The translations under genes and the position numbers were made by a program. This document shows, one piece after another, positions 59,957-64,000 of a stretch of DNA of 64,000 nucleotides. The notes under the pieces are model-generated. The model saw only the letters and a list, made by a program, of their open reading frames with translations, had not been told where the DNA came from and did no database searches. How positions within the stretch are numbered: the stretch's first letter is position 1; each line of letters opens with the position of its first letter. This DNA comes from Candidatus Cohnella colombiensis (lineage in GTDB: Bacteria; Bacillota; Bacilli; Paenibacillales; Paenibacillaceae): NCBI GenBank assembly GCA_029203125.1, contig CP119317.1:4026001-4090000 (forward strand). Reading direction: 5' to 3'.

Positions 59957-61090
59957 TTGATGGAGCGAGCTTTACGATTAATCACAGGGGATAGTCAGAG
60001 TACTGATGTCGATCTAAGCATTGAGCAGTGGGTAGGACTATTTTTAATACGGGCTTTAGAGATCCAAAATTGTGGCGCGATTGTTCTAGATCAGCAATTT
60101 CGAGTTGTATTGGTTAGTGAGTTGCTCTGTGAAATTTTCGATGTTGCAAGAAGTGAATGGGAAACAGGTGAGATCGAGCATATTTTCGCATTACATTCTG
60201 TGCTTCCGCAACCATTCGATCGTAGTCTGTTAGAGGGTAATGTTTTTCGGAATCGTTCATGGCGTTTCATGAACGGCCTAAAGAGATATGATATGCTGCT
60301 GGACGGTGACTTAATCTATGATCGAGGGCGACTGATCGGCGCTTGTGTTGTATTTCGTAATATTACGGATGTGTTGACATTGCAACAGCAGGTGTTGCAA
60401 TCTGATCGATTGAAGATGATTGGTCAGATCGCTGCAAGTACTGCACACGAAATTCGTAATCCTCTAACGTCGATTAAAGGCTTTATGCAGCTACTCAATG
60501 AGCGGTTATCCGAGCGTGAGATGCAACATGAGCAAGGATATGTGACGATTATTTTATCAGAGCTAGAGCGCATTAATGGGCTCGTTAATGAATTTCTATT
60601 GCTGAGTAAACCAAAACAAATGAAATTGGTACCCATTCGAAGCCGTCATATTTTACGAGAGATACTACCCGTCATTCGAAGTGAGGCAATGCTTCATAAT
60701 GTGACGATCAAATATTATCCGAACGTTGCGTTAGCTCCAATAATGGTTGATAAAGAACTCATTAAGCAAGTCTTTTTGAATATAGGGAAAAATGCAATCG
60801 AAGCGATGAGTGCTGGCGGTACATTGAAAATTCGTGAATACCAACAGCAAGACGATTCAAATAACTTGATTGTGGAATTTATAGATACTGGACCTGGGAT
60901 TCATCTCGACCGTATCGAAGAGGTTTTTGAACCATTTTATACGACTAAACCGGAAGGTACAGGTTTGGGTTTACCGGTCTGTCAGCGTATTATTCACGAA
61001 ATGGGGGGTGCGATCAAGGTGAGTTCGAGTGACCAAGGAACGACATTCATGCTCAAGCTTCCTTATGTACATCTACACAATCGAGTTTGA
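59957..61090 (+). CDS. PAS-domain sensor histidine kinase, KinE-like, soluble
   Basis: 377 residues, no membrane segment. A PAS-like domain (about 35-140: NCGAIVLDQQFRVVLVSELLCEIFDVARSEWETGEI, FRNITDVLTLQQQVLQ) precedes HisKA (phospho-His in GQIAASTAHEIRNPLTSIKGF) and HATPase (NIGKNAIEAM, DTGPGIHLDRIEEVFEPFYTTKPEGTGLGLPVC). The architecture is that of the Bacillus sporulation kinases such as KinE; the input is unknown. With spo0F in the same region, it may feed the phosphorelay, but no partner regulator lies beside it. TTG 59957 and ATG 59960 are both possible starts. Confidence 0.88.
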   Translation: MMERALRLITGDSQSTDVDLSIEQWVGLFLIRALEIQNCGAIVLDQQFRVVLVSELLCEIFDVARSEWETGEIEHIFALHSVLPQPFDRSLLEGNVFRNRSWRFMNGLKRYDMLLDGDLIYDRGRLIGACVVFRNITDVLTLQQQVLQSDRLKMIGQIAASTAHEIRNPLTSIKGFMQLLNERLSEREMQHEQGYVTIILSELERINGLVNEFLLLSKPKQMKLVPIRSRHILREILPVIRSEAMLHNVTIKYYPNVALAPIMVDKELIKQVFLNIGKNAIEAMSAGGTLKIREYQQQDDSNNLIVEFIDTGPGIHLDRIEEVFEPFYTTKPEGTGLGLPVCQRIIHEMGGAIKVSSSDQGTTFMLKLPYVHLHNRV

Positions 61091-61169
61091 AATCTAGTGA
61101 AGCGGTGGAGTGGAAGTTGTCTATGATGTATAATGGAGGAAACGTAAAATCCGACGGGAGCGACTAGGA

Positions 61170-62957
61170 ATGGCACATCTTGCTTTGTACCGGGCTTGGC
61201 GTCCTCAGACGTTCCATGACATGGTCGGGCAGCAACATATCGTACAGACGTTGCAAAATGCGATTCGAGAGAATCGATTAGCTCATGCCTATCTATTCAG
61301 TGGCCCACGTGGAACGGGGAAAACAAGCGCTGCGAAGATTTTAGCGAAAGCTGTGAACTGTGAGCACGGTCCTTCAGTTGAACCGTGCAATGAGTGTTCA
61401 CAATGCCAGCGAATTACAACGGGTTCAGTAATGGACGTCGTAGAGATAGATGCTGCATCTAACCGTGGTGTGGAAGAAATTCGCGACATTCGCGATAAGG
61501 TGAAATACGCGCCAACAGAAGTTAGGCGCAAAGTGTACATCATCGATGAAGTGCATATGCTTACAACGGAAGCGTTCAATGCATTGCTTAAGACCTTAGA
61601 GGAACCTCCAGGGCATGTGATGTTCATCTTGGCAACAACCGAACCTCACCGTCTGCCTCCAACGATAATTTCGCGTTGCCAACGCTTCGATTTCCGTCGT
61701 GTTTCTTTGGAAGAGCAAGTTGAACGGCTAAGTGAGATAAGTAGGGAGGAGCAAATAACCGCAGAAGCTGACGCGCTGAAATTTATCGCGAGGCTATCCG
61801 ACGGCGGGATGCGTGACGCTGTGAGTCTGCTCGACCAGATCGCATCGTTCACTTCCGGACAAGTCACATTAGCACATGCAATTGAAGCCACGGGGGGCCT
61901 TCCTTCGGAGCAGTTTGCTCGTCTTGCGGTTGCGGTAAGAGATCGTGATGCTGCTTCAGTGCTCCAGGAAATTGAAGAGATGATGCGCGCAGGCAAAAGT
62001 GCAGACAAATGCTTGGAGCAGTTCATGCATTACTTCAGAGACTTGCTGATGGTGCAGTTAGCGCCTCAAGCGACAGGCTCCTCAGGTAGAATAGCTGACC
62101 CGCAAGAGCTCAAACAGATGGCAGATGGATTTTCACGAGAACGTTTATTTGATATTATTGATCTGTTAAATCGCTATCAAAGCGAGATGAAATATGCAGC
62201 TCATCCTCAGACGATGTTCGAAATTGCATTGCTGAAGCTATGCTCAGACAGCCAACCTACGGTTAGTGCACCTCAGGGTCAAGTGACTGCAGGAGTTGAT
62301 CGAGGAGAGCTACAACTGCTTAAGCAACAAATTGCGAGTCTTGAGAATAAGCTGAATGCAGCGATGAAGAGTGGGGCGGCAATAGCGAATTCGAGCTCTG
62401 GTAGCGGATCAACTGCAAGCGCGAGTCGTTCTGGTGTTGGTCAGGCGACGCGAGCTGTGGCGACGCCACGAGCACGTGTGAAGCTAACAGCTTTTGTTGA
62501 AGCTCACCATACAGGGAATGCGATCGCGTTGAAGTGGTCACAAATCCTTGATGGAGTGAAGGAGAAGGGCAGAACCATCCATGCGATGTTGCTCGATGGG
62601 AAGCCGGTTGCGCATACAGATGATACAGTTGTCGTCGCGTTTAACAACACCTTCCATCGTGAAAACACAGAGAAGCCGGCCAGCCTGGCAGTCATTGAAG
62701 AGGTGCTCAGTACGATCTTCAGTCGACCGACTCGTTTAGTGACGGTCATGCTCAAGGAATGGCAGGATGCGTTGGCCGAAGGCGCGGGATCTCACACAGG
62801 TTCGAGTGCAGGAACAGGCTCAAGCGAATCGGAATCTTCTGCGCGCGAGGAACTCAAGCTTGAACCAGAGGATGATACTGGAGCTAGTAAGGAACCCTGG
62901 GTAGACGAAGCCGTTCGTTTATTTGGAGAAGAGCTCGTTACGATTAAAGAAGATTAA
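61170..62957 (+). CDS. dnaX: DNA polymerase III gamma/tau subunit
   Basis: 595 residues. AAA+ clamp loader: Walker A in HAYLFSGPRGTGKTSAAKILA, a zinc module with Cys residues in CNECSQCQRIT, VYIIDEVHMLTTEAFNALLKTLEEPP (Walker B) and FILATTEPHRLPPTIISRCQRFDFRR (sensor 1 and arginine finger). After domain III comes a low-complexity Ser/Ala/Gly/Thr linker (about 405-430), then a tau-specific C-terminal domain and a second Ser/Gly-rich patch. It follows the SRP RNA and kinase and precedes ybaB-recR, the Bacillus arrangement. Confidence 0.97.
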   Translation: MAHLALYRAWRPQTFHDMVGQQHIVQTLQNAIRENRLAHAYLFSGPRGTGKTSAAKILAKAVNCEHGPSVEPCNECSQCQRITTGSVMDVVEIDAASNRGVEEIRDIRDKVKYAPTEVRRKVYIIDEVHMLTTEAFNALLKTLEEPPGHVMFILATTEPHRLPPTIISRCQRFDFRRVSLEEQVERLSEISREEQITAEADALKFIARLSDGGMRDAVSLLDQIASFTSGQVTLAHAIEATGGLPSEQFARLAVAVRDRDAASVLQEIEEMMRAGKSADKCLEQFMHYFRDLLMVQLAPQATGSSGRIADPQELKQMADGFSRERLFDIIDLLNRYQSEMKYAAHPQTMFEIALLKLCSDSQPTVSAPQGQVTAGVDRGELQLLKQQIASLENKLNAAMKSGAAIANSSSGSGSTASASRSGVGQATRAVATPRARVKLTAFVEAHHTGNAIALKWSQILDGVKEKGRTIHAMLLDGKPVAHTDDTVVVAFNNTFHRENTEKPASLAVIEEVLSTIFSRPTRLVTVMLKEWQDALAEGAGSHTGSSAGTGSSESESSAREELKLEPEDDTGASKEPWVDEAVRLFGEELVTIKED

Positions 62958-62975
62958 ATTAGGAGGAAATAGACG

Positions 62976-63287
62976 ATGAACAACATGAACCAAATGATGA
63001 AGCAAGTGAAGAAAATGCAAGAGCAAATGATGAAAGCGCAAGAAGAGCTAGGCACGAAGACCATTGAAGGCACAGCGGGTGGTGGTGTTGTCACTGTATC
63101 TGTCAATGGACATAAGAAATTACTTGATATTAAAATCAAGCCAGAAGTCGTTGACCCTGAGGACATCGAGATGCTGCAGGATCTTGTGCTCACAGCGGTA
63201 AATGATGCGCTTACGAAGGCGGATGAGCTTGCAAATCAAGATATGGGCAAATATACAGGTGGAATGAAGATCCCTGGTCTATTCTAA
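62976..63287 (+). CDS. ybaB: YbaB/EbfC nucleoid-associated protein
   Basis: 103 residues, starting MNNMNQMMKQVKKMQEQMMKAQEEL, then GTAGGGVVTVSVNGHKKLLDIKIKPEVVDPEDIEMLQDLVLTAVNDAL. This is the small dimeric DNA-binding protein encoded between dnaX and recR in most bacteria (yaaK in Bacillus subtilis). The AGGAGG site is 7 bp before the ATG; 18 bp after dnaX. Confidence 0.96.
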   Translation: MNNMNQMMKQVKKMQEQMMKAQEELGTKTIEGTAGGGVVTVSVNGHKKLLDIKIKPEVVDPEDIEMLQDLVLTAVNDALTKADELANQDMGKYTGGMKIPGLF

Positions 63288-63316
63288 TACCTGTCATTCA
63301 TAAGGAGACCGAGCCT

Positions 63317-63916
63317 TTGTTTTATCCAGAACCGATAGCTAAGTTGATCGATTCCTTCTCACGGTTACCGGGCATTGGGCCGAAGACGGCTGCTCGTCTA
63401 GCATTCTATGTGTTGCGAATGAAGGAAGAAGACGTCATCGACTTTGCTAAAGCGCTCGTTAGCGTCAAACGCAATTTGACGTATTGTTCAGTTTGTTGCA
63501 ACATTACAGATACAGACCCTTGTCGAATTTGCGGGGATAAGTCTAGAGACGCTTCGGTGATCTGCGTCGTTCAGGAGCCGAAGGACCTCGTTGCGATGGA
63601 ACGTATGAAAGAGTATAACGGCCACTATCATGTACTTAACGGTGCGATCTCACCGATGGATGGTATAGGACCAGACGATATTCGGGTGGCGGAATTACTA
63701 AGACGTCTCGGGGACGAACAGGTTCAAGAGATGATACTGGCAACGAATCCGAACATTGAAGGTGAAGCGACAGCGATGTATCTTTCGCGACTCGTTAAAC
63801 CATTCGGTATTAAAGTGACCCGAATCGCACATGGCTTACCTGTAGGTGGAGATTTGGAATATGCTGATGAAGTGACGCTGTCCAAAGCGATGGAAGGTCG
63901 ACGGGAATTGTATTAA
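63317..63916 (+). CDS. recR: Recombination protein RecR
   Basis: 199 residues, full length. An N-terminal helix-hairpin-helix (SRLPGIGPKTAARLAFYVL), a four-Cys zinc finger (CSVCCNITDTDPCRIC), and a TOPRIM domain (VICVVQEPKDLVAME, PNIEGEATAMYLSRL) are all visible. With RecF and RecO it loads RecA at gaps. Start TTG 63317 follows AAGGAGA. Followed by a terminator. Confidence 0.97.
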   Translation: MFYPEPIAKLIDSFSRLPGIGPKTAARLAFYVLRMKEEDVIDFAKALVSVKRNLTYCSVCCNITDTDPCRICGDKSRDASVICVVQEPKDLVAMERMKEYNGHYHVLNGAISPMDGIGPDDIRVAELLRRLGDEQVQEMILATNPNIEGEATAMYLSRLVKPFGIKVTRIAHGLPVGGDLEYADEVTLSKAMEGRRELY

Positions 63917-63930
63917 TAATCGTTAAGTTG

Positions 63931-63963
63931 AGGGATGTCTCGGTTGTGGAGACATCCCTTTTT
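63931..63963 (+). terminator. Terminator of the dnaX-ybaB-recR operon
   Basis: AGGGATGTCTC/GAGACATCCCT with a short loop, followed by TTTTT. Confidence 0.9.
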
Positions 63964-64000
63964 GTGTGCAGACTAGCTAATTTACTCCCATTAACCTATT

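Overview
The window is chromosomal DNA of an endospore-forming, low-to-mid GC Firmicute, most likely Paenibacillaceae (Paenibacillus or Cohnella type). This rests on strong AGGAGG ribosome sites with frequent TTG/GTG starts, a pyrG-spo0F-murA-rho-rpmE block, an SRP RNA-dnaX-ybaB-recR block, a ywhD-PBP-speE-speB block, rpoE (delta) next to pyrG, and a huge S-layer-anchored amylopullulanase. No 16S rRNA or tRNA gene was recognised, so the genus is an inference.

Layout. 1-3.4 kb: stress genes (PEBP-like, UspA, UPF0145) and a catalase under two PerR-like boxes. 3.4-6.5 kb (minus): EamA transporter, exoA and the triclosan-insensitive-type enoyl reductase fabV. 6.6-11 kb: an RpoD-like sigma factor without region 1.1, an ABC-F protein and a Fur-controlled siderophore ATPase. 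11-18 kb: a MoxR/DUF58/DUF4129 operon, a polysaccharide deacetylase, a DUF6509-like protein, and an NlpC/P60 hydrolase under a c-di-AMP riboswitch. 18-23 kb: M1 peptidase, HelD and YwhD. 23-28.5 kb: a LnrJKLMN-like two-component/ABC exporter cluster lying inside an otherwise conserved ywhD-PBP-speE-speB order. 29-33 kb: class A PBP and polyamine genes. 34-43 kb: a 2502-residue pullulanase plus alpha-amylase with three SLH domains, a 39-residue small ORF and a secreted stalk-domain protein. 43-46.4 kb: a VanG-type D-Ala-D-Ser ligase and a VanT-type membrane serine racemase. 46.5-47.8 kb: an IS3/IS150-type insertion sequence. 48-64 kb: housekeeping (ywiB-argS, S8 protease, rpoE, pyrG, spo0F, murA, rho, a radical SAM protein, rpmE, a lipoprotein, SRP RNA, a sensor kinase, dnaX, ybaB, recR).

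The most unusual structure is intergenic. Three loci carry a roughly 181-bp element made of two forward and two inverted copies of a 22-bp unit, with nearly invariant spacing (50/51-58-50/51 bp). The third copy is split by the insertion sequence, and excising the IS with one TTA duplication restores the 51-bp spacing exactly. Two unrelated tandem arrays (three copies and seven copies) also have a 50-52 bp period. A separate pair of 65-bp repeats shows a compensatory base-pair change in its hairpin.

Functionally, several genes concern the envelope and its stress (c-di-AMP-controlled hydrolase, PBP, MurA, VanG/VanT, Lnr-like exporter). Others concern iron and peroxide (PerR and Fur sites), alpha-glucan use (amylopullulanase with cre and LacI-type boxes) and sporulation signalling (Spo0F, PAS kinase, YhcN-like lipoprotein).
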